DNA of 14,425 nucleotides from JBCBJX01 sp038522735 (GTDB taxonomy: Bacteria > Pseudomonadota > Alphaproteobacteria > Caulobacterales > Parvularculaceae), in the NCBI GenBank assembly GCA_038522735.1, contig JBCBJX010000085.1, forward strand, positions 1 through 14,425. The letters run 5' to 3'. The notes under the pieces are model-generated. The model made no database searches, was not told where the DNA came from, and was given only the letters and a program-made list of their open reading frames with translations. Numbering within the stretch: position 1 is the stretch's first letter; each line of letters begins with the position of its first letter. Positions 7,029 through 14,152 of the stretch are shown here, in pieces. The position numbers were made by a program, and so were the translations under genes.

Positions 7029-7811
7029 ATGCAACGCGTATTGATGGTCGGGTGCGGCAAGATGGGAGGCGCGATCCTGCGTCGTTGGGCGTCGCTCCAG
7101 GGGACGGTATTCACCGTCGTCGATCCGGCGCTCGATGAGCCGCCGGCCGGGGCGTCGCTTTACAAATCGCGGAGCGATCTCCCCGACACGCTGTTCGACG
7201 TCGTGGTGCTCGCCGTGAAGCCGCAGATGATGGCGGACGTCGCCCCAGGCTATATCGATCTTCGGGAACAGGGCGGCGTGTTCGCCTCGATCGCTGCGGG
7301 CACGTCCATCGAAACGCTGGAAGAGATCCTCGGCGACGCGCCGGTCATCCGCATTATGCCCAATCTCCCGGCCGAAATCGGCAAGGGCGTCACCGGGCTC
7401 TATGCGAATGAGCGCGCGTCGGAGCCGAACAAAGCCCTCGTTGAAACGCTTGTCCGCCGGATCGGCGAGGTCGTCTGGGTTCCGTCCGAGGACGCGCTCG
7501 ACCGGTTCACCGCCATCGCCGGCTCGGGGCCCGGGTACGTCTTTGAAATCGCGCGCGAGTACATCGCCGCCGCGCGGCGTCTGGGGTTTTCGGACGATGA
7601 CGCAAGGACGATGGTGCTCGGCGTTATGCGCGGCTCCGTCGAGCTGGCGCTCGAACGCGGCGAGGATGTCGAAACCCTGCGCGACGCCGTCACCAGCAAG
7701 AACGGGACGACAGAGGCGGGGCTCAACGAGTTGATGCGCGCCGGCGCGCTTCGCTCCCTTTTTGCGACGACTACGGAAGCCGCCTACGCGCGCGCCGTCG
7801 AATTACGCTAA
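7029..7811 (+). CDS. proC: Pyrroline-5-carboxylate reductase (ProC)
   Basis: Catalyses the last step of proline synthesis, NAD(P)H-dependent reduction of 1-pyrroline-5-carboxylate to L-proline. The 260 residues are the usual length. An N-terminal Rossmann fold begins VLMVGCGKMGGAIL (GxGxMG at 8-13), followed by VVVLAVKPQMM and RIMPNLPAEIGKGVTG (109-123). The C-terminal helical dimerisation domain carries FTAIAGSGPGYVF (160-172) and the family signature VTSKNGTTEAGL (221-232). The ATG at 7029 is chosen because GGAG lies six bases upstream; an in-frame ATG at 7017 has no comparable site. proA starts 18 bases after the stop, so the two should form one transcript. The order proC-proA, with proB divergent, differs from the common proBA operon. 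Confidence 0.95.
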   Translation: MQRVLMVGCGKMGGAILRRWASLQGTVFTVVDPALDEPPAGASLYKSRSDLPDTLFDVVVLAVKPQMMADVAPGYIDLREQGGVFASIAAGTSIETLEEILGDAPVIRIMPNLPAEIGKGVTGLYANERASEPNKALVETLVRRIGEVVWVPSEDALDRFTAIAGSGPGYVFEIAREYIAAARRLGFSDDDARTMVLGVMRGSVELALERGEDVETLRDAVTSKNGTTEAGLNELMRAGALRSLFATTTEAAYARAVELR

Positions 7812-7829
7812 CCTGACTGCGAGAAACCG

Positions 7830-9095
7830 ATGACCCGCATGGAAGACAAGATCACCGCCTATATCGACGATCTCGGCCGCAAGGCGCGCTCCGCCGCGCG
7901 CGTCCTCGGCGCCGCCTCGACAGACCAGAAAAACGACGCACTCCGCGCCGCGGCCTCTATCCTGCGCGCCCGAGCGGCGGAACTGCTTGAGGCGAACGCC
8001 AACGACGTTGAAAAGGCGAAGGCGGACGGAAAGCCCGACGCTTTTATCGATCGCCTCGCCCTCGATGATGAACGGATCGCCGGCGTCGCGAGCGCAGTCG
8101 ATGCAGTCGCCGATCTTCCGGACCCGGTAGGGCGCATTCTCCATGAAACGACGCGTCCGAACGGGCTGAAAATCACCCGCATCGCCTCCGCCCTCGGCGT
8201 CATCGCCATGATCTATGAATCCCGCCCCAACGTCGGCGCGGACGCCGGCGCCCTTTGCGTCAAGTCCGGCAACGCCGTAATCCTGCGCGGCGGCTCGGAC
8301 AGCGCTCAATCCTCCGCTGTGATTGTCGCGTGCATGCGCGAAGGGCTGAAGGCCGCCGGTCTCCCCGCCGACGCAGTGCAGTATGTGGAGGTTCGCGACC
8401 GCGCCGCGGTCGCGGCGCTCCTTCAGTGCATGGAGCATGTGGACCTTGCGATCCCGCGCGGCGGACGCGGCCTCGTCGAGCTTGTGCGCGACCAGGCGCG
8501 GGTTCCCACCCTCCTCCATCTCGATGGCAACTGCCACACCTACATCCACGCAAAGGCAGACCTCGCCAAGGCGGCGGCGATCGTAAAAAACGCCAAGCTG
8601 CGCCGGACAGGTGTTTGCGGCGCGACGGAGAGCCTTGTCATCGACGCCTCCGTCGCCGACGCCGTGCTCCCGAACATCATCGACGCGCTTGAAAACTGCG
8701 AAGTGCGCGGCGACGACCGGGCGCAATCGATCGACGGCCGGGTGAAACCCGCGGACGACGCCGATTACGATACGGAATATCTCGAGGCGATCCTCTCGGT
8801 GAAGATCGTCGATGACATCGACGAGGCGCTGGAGTTCGTGACGAAACATTCTTCCGGGCACACCGACGCCATCATCACCGAGAACGCCCCCGCCGCCGAT
8901 GCGTTCCTGACGACCATCGATTCCGCCGTCGTCATGCATAACGCGTCGACCCAGTTCTCCGACGGCGGCGAGTTCGGCATGGGCGCGGAAATCGGCATCG
9001 CGACCGGTAAGATGCACGCCCGCGGCCCGGTCGGCGTCGAGCAGCTGACAACCTTCAAATACCAAGTCCGCGGAGACGGCCAGATCCGGCCGTAA
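7830..9095 (+). CDS. proA: Glutamate-5-semialdehyde dehydrogenase (gamma-glutamyl phosphate reductase, ProA)
   Basis: NADPH-dependent reduction of gamma-glutamyl phosphate to glutamate 5-semialdehyde, the second step of proline synthesis. The 421 residues match the family length. The aldehyde-dehydrogenase fold is complete: RIASALGVIAMIYESRPNV (117-135), the nucleotide-binding stretch SGNAVILRGGSDS, IPRGGRGLV, the HLDGNCHTYIH segment, and catalytic Cys263 in RTGVCGATESLV. HSSGHTDAIIT and TQFSDGGEFGMGAEIGIATGK close the family signatures. The start has only a weak GAGAA upstream, so translation may be coupled to proC; an ATG three codons in is an alternative. A hairpin follows the stop. Confidence 0.95.
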   Translation: MTRMEDKITAYIDDLGRKARSAARVLGAASTDQKNDALRAAASILRARAAELLEANANDVEKAKADGKPDAFIDRLALDDERIAGVASAVDAVADLPDPVGRILHETTRPNGLKITRIASALGVIAMIYESRPNVGADAGALCVKSGNAVILRGGSDSAQSSAVIVACMREGLKAAGLPADAVQYVEVRDRAAVAALLQCMEHVDLAIPRGGRGLVELVRDQARVPTLLHLDGNCHTYIHAKADLAKAAAIVKNAKLRRTGVCGATESLVIDASVADAVLPNIIDALENCEVRGDDRAQSIDGRVKPADDADYDTEYLEAILSVKIVDDIDEALEFVTKHSSGHTDAIITENAPAADAFLTTIDSAVVMHNASTQFSDGGEFGMGAEIGIATGKMHARGPVGVEQLTTFKYQVRGDGQIRP

Positions 9096-9113
9096 GGAAC
9101 AGGTTCATCAGGT

Positions 9114-9146
9114 GGCGGCGCGTCCGACCGGGCGCGCCGCTTCATT
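9114..9146 (+). terminator. Probable terminator after proC-proA
   Basis: GCGGCGCG (9115-9122) and CGCGCCGC (9133-9140) pair perfectly over 8 bases around a 10-base loop. The following TTCATT is only a poor T-run, so termination may be partial and some transcription could continue into putP. Confidence 0.5.
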
Positions 9147-9190
9147 CGTGTATCGGAGAAACGAAAGACCAATCGAGGGACGGGGCGATC

Positions 9191-10705
9191 ATGAACGCTG
9201 AAGCATTATCCGCACTCGCACTTTACTTCATTCTGATGATGGGCATCGGCTACTACGCCTATCGGAAGTCGACGGACGACGTATCCGGCTACATGCTGGG
9301 CGGACGCCAACTGCACCCGGCCGTCGGCGCCCTGTCCGCCGGCGCGTCCGACATGTCCGGCTGGATGCTTATGGGTCTTCCGGGGGCTGTCTATCTCTCC
9401 GGCCTCTCAAGCGCATGGATCGCCATCGGCCTCGTCATCGGCGCCTATGCGAACTATCGGTTCGTCGCGCCGCGACTCAGGATCTACACGGAGCTCGCCG
9501 ACGACGCGATCACGATCCCGGACTATTTCGAGAAGCGCTTCATGGACGGCACCCGGCTCCTCCGCGTCTTCTCCTCCGTCGTCATCGTCATTTTCTTTAC
9601 GCTCTATACGTCGGCGGGCATCGTCGCGGGCGGGAAACTGTTCGAAGCGTCCTTCGGTCTAGGTTACGAGATCGGCCTCTTTCTCACGGCGGGCGTTGTC
9701 GTCGCCTACACCCTCTTCGGCGGATTTCTCGCCGTAAGCCTCACTGACTTCGTGCAGGGGGTGATCATGTTCATCGCCCTCATCATCGTACCGATCATCA
9801 CCTTCAATGTGATCGGCGGCGCAGGTGAAACGGCTACGATCATCCGCGACATCGATCCCAACCTCCTCGCGCTCTTCAGCGGCGTGAGCGTTGTCGGGAT
9901 CATCTCCAGCGCGTCATGGGGCCTCGGTTATTTCGGCCAGCCGCACATCATCGTCCGCTTTATGGCGATCCGCTCCCTGCCAGACGTCAAAGTCGCGCGC
10001 TGGATCGGCATGAGCTGGATGGTCGTGACCGTGATCGGCGCCGTGACGACCGGTCTCTTCGGCCTCGCTTACGTCAAATCAACCGATCTTACGCTGGACG
10101 ATCCGGAGACGATCTTCATTGTCCTCTCCCAGATCCTTTTCCACCCCTTCGTCGCCGGCTTCCTGCTCGCGGCGATCCTTGCGGCGATCATGTCGACGAT
10201 CTCCTCCCAGCTTCTGGTTTCGTCCAGTTCGCTGACGGAGGATTTCTACAAGACGTTCCTTCGCCGGAATGCGAGCCAGGGCGAACTCGTCCTCGTCGGC
10301 CGGCTTTCGGTGTTCGCCGTATCGTTGATCGCGATCGGTCTCGCCTTCGACCGGTCGAGTTCGATCCTCTCCCTCGTCTCCAACGCATGGGCGGGCTTCG
10401 GCGCCGCCTTCGGACCGATCATCCTTCTCAGCCTCTTCTGGAAAGGCCTCACCCGCTCCGGCGCCCTCGCGGGCATGGTGACGGGCGCGGCCGTCGTCCT
10501 CTTCTGGATCTACGCGCCGGTTCTGGAGGACGGGGCGGCGCTCTCCTCGGTCTTCTATGAGATGATCCCAGGCTTCCTCGCCTGCCTCGCAGCCTCCGTC
10601 GGAGTCAGCCTCTTCGCGCAAGCGCCGCGGACGGAGGTGACGGAAAAATACGACGAGGTCGAAACGTTTATCCGCAATGGCGGAGAGGCGCAGCCAGCGA
10701 CCTAA
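9191..10705 (+). CDS. putP: Sodium/proline symporter (PutP)
   Basis: Inner-membrane sodium-driven uptake of proline, in the solute:sodium symporter family. At 504 residues it matches E. coli PutP (502), with about 13 hydrophobic segments. Diagnostic stretches are LSAGASDMSGWMLMGLPGA, where Asp54 corresponds to the sodium-binding Asp55 of E. coli; WGLGYFGQPHIIVRFMA (243-259); and AAIMSTISSQLLVSSSSLTE, where Ser335 and Thr336 match the sodium-site residues Ser340 and Thr341. A purine-rich GAGGGACGGGG lies upstream. The gene follows the proline biosynthesis genes in the same direction with a 95-base gap that contains a hairpin. No putA (proline oxidation) is nearby, which fits an osmoprotective rather than catabolic role. 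Related symporters exist, but the PutP motifs are strong. Confidence 0.93.
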   Translation: MNAEALSALALYFILMMGIGYYAYRKSTDDVSGYMLGGRQLHPAVGALSAGASDMSGWMLMGLPGAVYLSGLSSAWIAIGLVIGAYANYRFVAPRLRIYTELADDAITIPDYFEKRFMDGTRLLRVFSSVVIVIFFTLYTSAGIVAGGKLFEASFGLGYEIGLFLTAGVVVAYTLFGGFLAVSLTDFVQGVIMFIALIIVPIITFNVIGGAGETATIIRDIDPNLLALFSGVSVVGIISSASWGLGYFGQPHIIVRFMAIRSLPDVKVARWIGMSWMVVTVIGAVTTGLFGLAYVKSTDLTLDDPETIFIVLSQILFHPFVAGFLLAAILAAIMSTISSQLLVSSSSLTEDFYKTFLRRNASQGELVLVGRLSVFAVSLIAIGLAFDRSSSILSLVSNAWAGFGAAFGPIILLSLFWKGLTRSGALAGMVTGAAVVLFWIYAPVLEDGAALSSVFYEMIPGFLACLAASVGVSLFAQAPRTEVTEKYDEVETFIRNGGEAQPAT

Positions 10706-10734
10706 ACGTCTCTCCTACGTTCAGTGTCGAACCC

Positions 10735-10772
10735 GAGCGGCGGCGGAGCCTTCCGCCGCCGCTCCTGTTTCT
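10735..10772 (+). terminator. Strong terminator hairpin after putP
   Basis: GAGCGGCGGCGGA (10735-10747) and TCCGCCGCCGCTC (10752-10764) form a perfect 13-pair stem with a 4-base loop, followed by CTGTTTCT. It lies 30 bases after the putP stop. Confidence 0.75.
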
Positions 10773-10776
10773 GCAC

Positions 10777-10790
10777 GGCGCTTCGGCGCC
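10777..10790 (+). other. UUCG tetraloop hairpin
   Basis: GGCGC-TTCG-GCGCC is a perfect 5-pair stem closed by the very stable C(UUCG)G tetraloop. It is 12 bases after the putP terminator stem and may back it up. Confidence 0.5.
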
Positions 10791-10815
10791 GGCCGTCGCG
10801 GAGAACCAGTTCCCA

Positions 10816-10836
10816 CGATCAGCCGATCTCTGATCG
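10816..10836. promoter_or_regulatory. Inverted repeat upstream of the RTX gene
   Basis: CGATCAG (10816-10822) and CTGATCG (10830-10836) are perfect 7-base arms around 7 bases, a 21-base near-palindrome of the size a dimeric regulator would bind. It lies about 95 bases before the RTX start codon. Confidence 0.4.
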
Positions 10837-10870
10837 AACAGCGACGCCGTTTCCTCGACCGTTCAGGCGG

Positions 10871-10898
10871 GGCGAACTCCGAACAGAGCCTGTTCGCC
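10871..10898. promoter_or_regulatory. Two overlapping inverted repeats just before the RTX gene
   Basis: The outer arms GGCGAAC (10871-10877) and GTTCGCC (10892-10898) are perfect. Inside, GAACAG-AGC-CTGTTC (10881-10895) is a second perfect repeat. They share GTTC, so as RNA only one can form fully at a time. The site is about 30 bases before the start codon, so it could be an operator or a leader RNA switch. It is not the direct-repeat GTTC-N7-GTTC LexA box of alphaproteobacteria. Confidence 0.4.
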
Positions 10899-10929
10899 GC
10901 TCATCGCTAGAATGGAGAGGACAGGAACA

Positions 10930-12498
10930 ATGGCGATCACCTACATCAATGACGACCGCATCGGGCCGAGCGCCAGAATAGATGCGACGACCAACCCCGA
11001 GATCGGCGACGGCGACATGCTGTGGATCGGCGAGGACGCGACGATCCTCGCGACCGGTGCGGACGCAGTGCGTTTCGTCGGCATTGAGGAGCTCGACATC
11101 GCCGTCGACGGAGACGTTTTCGGCATGAACATCGGCCTCCTGATGTCCTTCAACGACGTCAACGAGGCGACAAGCACCCGCCATTCCCTCACGCTTTCCG
11201 AAACGGGGAGCGTGCGGAGCGAGGACCGCTTCGCTGCAAGACTGAAAGGCGCCGGCGAGGACAAGGACACGCGGGCGATCGTCTCGAACGCCGGCGAAAT
11301 CTCGACGAACGCCACCGGCGAGGCGGCGCTTGAGATGTCCGACTACGCGCGCGTCCTTGTCGACAACTCCGGCCTGATCGCGAGCGATACGTTCACGTTC
11401 GGCCGCGCCTTGCGGATCGACGGACCGAACATCACTCTCCAGAACCGCGGCGACATCGTCATGACGTCGACCGCGCCAATCTCCGTCGACACGCTTCAGC
11501 AAGCGACGGGTTACGCGGCTGTCGAACTGACGACGACGTCGAACGATCCCTCCGCGTTTGAAGTGAACAACAGCGGGTTGATCTCGGGAACGTTCGCGGC
11601 GCTCGCCATCGAGGGCGCCGGGGCGGAGATCTCGAACTCCGGGATGATCGACGGCGATATCTTCACTGACGACTTCGACGTCGCCCTGACAAACTCGGGA
11701 ACCATTGACGGACGCGTATCGTTCGGCGCCGGCGACGACCTCATCGACGGGTTCGGCGGCCTCATCACAGGCCGCATCGACGCCGGCGACGGGAACGACG
11801 TCATCCGCTCCGGCTACGGAAACGACGTGATCGATGGCGGCGACGGCGGCGACCTCATCAATGGCGGCCTCGGCGAAGACTGGGCGGAGTATGTGAACTC
11901 GTTTGAAGGCGTCGCGCTCGACTTCCGTTCCGGCGTCGGCTTCGGCCAGGGCGGCCATGCAGCGGGCGACACGGTGCTCAACGTCGAAAACATTCGCGGC
12001 TCGGACTTCGCCGACGCCTTCAAAGGCGACGTGAACGCGAACATCCTCGAAGGCGGCGGCGGAAACGACGATCTCAGAGGGTTCGGCGGCGACGACACTC
12101 TCGACGGCGGCGCCGGGAACGACGTCCTCTTCGGCTTCGCCGACGACGACATCCTCGACGGCGGCGCCGGCGCCGACGTCATGGTCGGCGGCGACGGCCG
12201 GGACGTCTTCCGCTTCGACGACGGCGACACCGGTCGCGGCGCCCAGTCCGACCGCATAAACGACTTCGGAGCGGACGACATCCTCGACCTCTCCGGCATC
12301 GACGCCATCGCGGGCGGGGACGACAACTCCTTCGATCTCGTCCAGTTCTTTACTGGCGCCGGCGGCGAAGCGCGTTTCCTGACGAACGGCGCCGGCGAAG
12401 TCGTCCTCCAGTACGATATCGACGGAGACCAGGTGCCGGACGGCGCCATCATCTTCGCCAACGGCTATATGCCGGAGATCGACCAGCTCGTGCTGTAA
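10930..12498 (+). CDS. Secreted RTX calcium-binding protein with NSG-type beta-helix repeats
   Basis: A 522-residue acidic protein probably exported by a type I secretion system. It has no N-terminal signal peptide. Residues about 115-262 contain repeated NxGxI rungs (SNAGEIST, DNSGLIAS, NNSGLISG, SNSGMIDGD, TNSGTIDGR), as in adhesin-like beta-helices. At 263 this passes straight into RTX nonapeptides: SFGAGDDLIDG, AGDGNDVIRSGYGNDVIDGGDGGDLINGG as two consecutive blocks, then a second group at about 374-422 (GGGGNDDLRG, GGAGNDVLFG, GGAGADVMVG). The end has a serralysin-type C-terminal region (DRINDFGADDILDLSGIDA) and the hydrophobic tail QLVL, where the secretion signal should lie. There is no protease or lipase motif; a surface or adhesive role is a guess. 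ATG at 10930 is preferred over 10912 because AGGA precedes it. No ABC exporter genes are in the window. Confidence 0.88.
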   Translation: MAITYINDDRIGPSARIDATTNPEIGDGDMLWIGEDATILATGADAVRFVGIEELDIAVDGDVFGMNIGLLMSFNDVNEATSTRHSLTLSETGSVRSEDRFAARLKGAGEDKDTRAIVSNAGEISTNATGEAALEMSDYARVLVDNSGLIASDTFTFGRALRIDGPNITLQNRGDIVMTSTAPISVDTLQQATGYAAVELTTTSNDPSAFEVNNSGLISGTFAALAIEGAGAEISNSGMIDGDIFTDDFDVALTNSGTIDGRVSFGAGDDLIDGFGGLITGRIDAGDGNDVIRSGYGNDVIDGGDGGDLINGGLGEDWAEYVNSFEGVALDFRSGVGFGQGGHAAGDTVLNVENIRGSDFADAFKGDVNANILEGGGGNDDLRGFGGDDTLDGGAGNDVLFGFADDDILDGGAGADVMVGGDGRDVFRFDDGDTGRGAQSDRINDFGADDILDLSGIDAIAGGDDNSFDLVQFFTGAGGEARFLTNGAGEVVLQYDIDGDQVPDGAIIFANGYMPEIDQLVL

Positions 12499-12512
12499 AG
12501 GCGCGCCGGCAA

Positions 12513-12561
12513 GAGCAATTGAGAGCGCTGACGACGTTCGCCGGCGCTCTTCCCGTTGCTC
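12513..12561. terminator. Compound hairpin after the RTX gene
   Basis: Nested arms GAGCAA (12513-12518)/TTGCTC (12556-12561) and AGAGCGC (12522-12528)/GCGCTCT (12544-12550) can form one long interrupted stem beginning 15 bases after the RTX stop. No strong T-run is present on either strand, so it may be a weak or bidirectional terminator, serving also the reverse-strand fragment that ends at 12568. Confidence 0.45.
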
Positions 12562-12567
12562 GAGAGC

Positions 12568-12720
12568 TCAGTTCGACGCGGCCCGGAACCGGATCGCCGC
12601 GCCGCCGCCGGGGCCGACGGGCAGCACGATTTCGTCCGCCGCCGTCACTGAAGTCTCTTCGATGACGATCTCATAGGGCGCTGTGTCGTAATCCGCGCCC
12701 TCGCCGTCGTCGGACGCCAT
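12568..12720 (-). pseudogene. Short open frame resembling the tail of a family 97 glycoside hydrolase
   Basis: An intact 50-codon frame on the minus strand, without a ribosome site before its ATG. The product ends TAADEIVLPVGPGGGAAIRF plus a short tail. The pattern V-T-A-D-E-[LIV]-x-[LIV]-x-(L/V)-(A/G)-P-GGG-A-(A/I)-(I/R)-(R/F) is what I recall from the C-terminal beta-sandwich of GH97 alpha-glucosidases (SusB type). Upstream in the same frame there is a TAG only 15 bases before the ATG, and the sequence there aligns instead to the end of the RTX gene on the other strand. It is therefore best read as the 3' remnant of a lost gene. It could alternatively be a small unrelated gene. Confidence 0.35.
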
Positions 12721-12769
12721 CGTTTTAACCAACAGCTATATGCCGTAAGCAGACCAGCTCGTTCTACGA
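12713..12769 (+). pseudogene. Decayed second copy of the RTX gene 3' end
   Basis: This stretch aligns without gaps to 12442-12498, the last codons of the intact RTX gene, at an offset of 271 bases; 31 of 41 bases match over 12729-12769. In the corresponding frame the intact ending GAIIFANGYMPEIDQLVL corresponds to DAIVLTNSYMP-stop-ADQLVL, with 11 of 18 residues the same. The copy has an internal TAA and has lost the terminal stop, so it is not functional. It suggests a former tandem RTX gene largely deleted, or a partial duplication. Confidence 0.7.
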
Positions 12770-12775
12770 GCGAAG

Positions 12776-12795
12776 GGGCGGGCTCAGGCCCGCCC
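12776..12795 (-). terminator. Terminator hairpin overlapping the end of the thiolase gene
   Basis: GGGCGGGC (12776-12783) and GCCCGCCC (12788-12795) form a perfect 8-pair stem with a 4-base loop that contains the stop codon of the thiolase gene. A smaller hairpin GCTCG-TTCTA-CGAGC (12757-12771) lies just beyond. The T-run is weak. Confidence 0.55.
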
Positions 12796-14019
12796 GACCA
12801 CGAATGTCGCGATGGTCGTCGCGCTCCCTCCGAGATTGAGCATCATGAACTTCTCCGCGCCGTCGATCTGGTAGTCGCCGGCGGCGTCGGTCACCTGTTT
12901 GGAACAATCAAGCAGCATGCGGACGCCCGTGGCGCCGACGGGATGGCCCGCCCCGATAAGCCCGCCGCTCGGGTTGATCGGGAACGACCCGCCCCGAACG
13001 ATCCGGCCGTCTTCGATCGCTTTCCAGCTTTCGCCCGGCGCAGTCAGTCCGAAATGATCGATCGCCATGTACTCTGTGGTCGTAAAGCAGTCGTGGGTTT
13101 CCGCCCCATCGACCTGCTCGATCGAGGAAAGACCTGCGCGCCCAAGCGCGTCGTCGATCGCTTTTTTCACATGCGGGAAGACGAGATCGCCTTCTCGGCC
13201 TTTTTCGATTTTTGGTTCGTAGGCGATGTGCGCCGTCGAATGGCCCCACCCCTCGATGCGGGCGAGATCTTCGAGCCGCAGGCCGCGGCGCTCCGCGTAC
13301 TCCGCAGCGCGCGCTTCCGAGGCGAGGAAAACGACCGCGCCGCCGTCGGAGACCTGCCCGCAATCCTGCCGACGGATGCGCCCTTCGATGACGGGGTTCG
13401 CCTCGTCGTCCTCGGTGAAGCTCGCGTTGGTGAAGCTCCATTTGCGGGTCTGGGAGTTCGGGTTGCGCCGGGCGTTCTCGAAATTGATCCGCGAAATTTC
13501 CGCCAGATGCTCGAACTTGAGCCCCCACCGCCGCTCGTATTCGTCGCCGAGATCGGCGAACACCGCCGGCCACGGATATCTGACGTCCTGCCATTCGTGG
13601 CCGGACCACATAGCCGGGCCGCCGATGTTTTTCGCCGCCTGATCGCCGGGTACGTTGCGCATCATCTCGACGCCGAGGACTGCGACGAGATCATAGCGCC
13701 CAGCCTCGATCTCGGCGGTCGCGGCGAGGGCCGCCATGCTGCCAGACGCGCACGCCGCTTCGTGGCGTGAGGCGGGTTTGCCCCAGAACCCGGGATCCGA
13801 CGCCGCGAAGAACCCGCCGAGATGGCCCTGATCGCAGAAGAGCTCGGCGGTGAAGTTGCCGACATGGGCGGCGTCCACCTCGCGCGCATCGAGTCGCGCC
13901 GCCTCCAGTCCGCCGAGGAGCGTCTCGCGAAAAAGATCAGAGATTTCAAGGCCGTCGCGGGCCCAATTTCGAGAGAAATCAGTCTGATATCCGCCAAGAA
14001 TGTAGACGGGTTTCGACAT
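12784..14019 (-). CDS. Thiolase-family acetyl-CoA acetyltransferase, SCP-x-like
   Basis: A cytoplasmic thiolase-fold enzyme of 411 residues that would make or cleave beta-ketoacyl-CoA thioesters; the true substrate is unknown. The nucleophile cysteine is Cys90 in HEAACASGSMAALAATAEIE. Further signatures are VLGVEMMRNV, DCGQVSDGGAVVFLAS (219-234), ETHDCFTTTEY (His309), and GGLIGAGHPVGATGVRM with catalytic His359. At the C-terminus the usual C-x-G with the second catalytic cysteine is replaced by LNLGGSATTIATFVV, as in SCP-x/sterol-carrier-type thiolases, so it may prefer cleavage or unusual acyl groups. AAGGAG seven bases before the ATG is an excellent ribosome site. The gene is divergent from the nitronate monooxygenase-like gene and may share its regulation. 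Confidence 0.9.
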   Translation of the reverse strand: MSKPVYILGGYQTDFSRNWARDGLEISDLFRETLLGGLEAARLDAREVDAAHVGNFTAELFCDQGHLGGFFAASDPGFWGKPASRHEAACASGSMAALAATAEIEAGRYDLVAVLGVEMMRNVPGDQAAKNIGGPAMWSGHEWQDVRYPWPAVFADLGDEYERRWGLKFEHLAEISRINFENARRNPNSQTRKWSFTNASFTEDDEANPVIEGRIRRQDCGQVSDGGAVVFLASEARAAEYAERRGLRLEDLARIEGWGHSTAHIAYEPKIEKGREGDLVFPHVKKAIDDALGRAGLSSIEQVDGAETHDCFTTTEYMAIDHFGLTAPGESWKAIEDGRIVRGGSFPINPSGGLIGAGHPVGATGVRMLLDCSKQVTDAAGDYQIDGAEKFMMLNLGGSATTIATFVVGRA

Positions 14020-14152
14020 GCGTCGGCTCCTTCCAGGGTCGTATCGCGGCGCGCGCTCAATGGTCGCCAGACTATCAAAATGGTTCGGTTATGCAATTGA
14101 CCTCGCCAGCCGGTCCGGGCTCAACTCCGCCGGACTGATGGAGGACAAACCC

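Noticed and set aside
7803..9065. 420-codon minus-strand frame opposite proA
   Set aside because: It mirrors almost exactly the length of proA, which has complete dehydrogenase signatures; the antisense product has no domain.
10871..10898. LexA/SOS box before the RTX gene
   Set aside because: The GAAC/GTTC halves are inverted with the wrong spacing for both the alphaproteobacterial direct repeat GTTC-N7-GTTC and the Gram-positive GAAC-N4-GTTC box.
10819..11958. 379-codon minus-strand frame opposite the RTX gene
   Set aside because: The opposite strand of Gly/Asp-rich RTX repeats is commonly open; no start signal or motif supports it.
11695..12200. Short tandem DNA repeats as a possible CRISPR or satellite array
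   Set aside because: They are imperfect 27-base units encoding RTX nonapeptides in an intact reading frame.
14020..14152. Promoters for the divergent thiolase and nitronate monooxygenase-like genes; hairpin GTCCGG/CCGGAC at 14113-14135
   Set aside because: TTGACC at 14098-14103 has no acceptable -10 at 16-18 bases, and TTGCAT on the minus strand is only 14 bases from GATAGT. The hairpin is short and could be chance.
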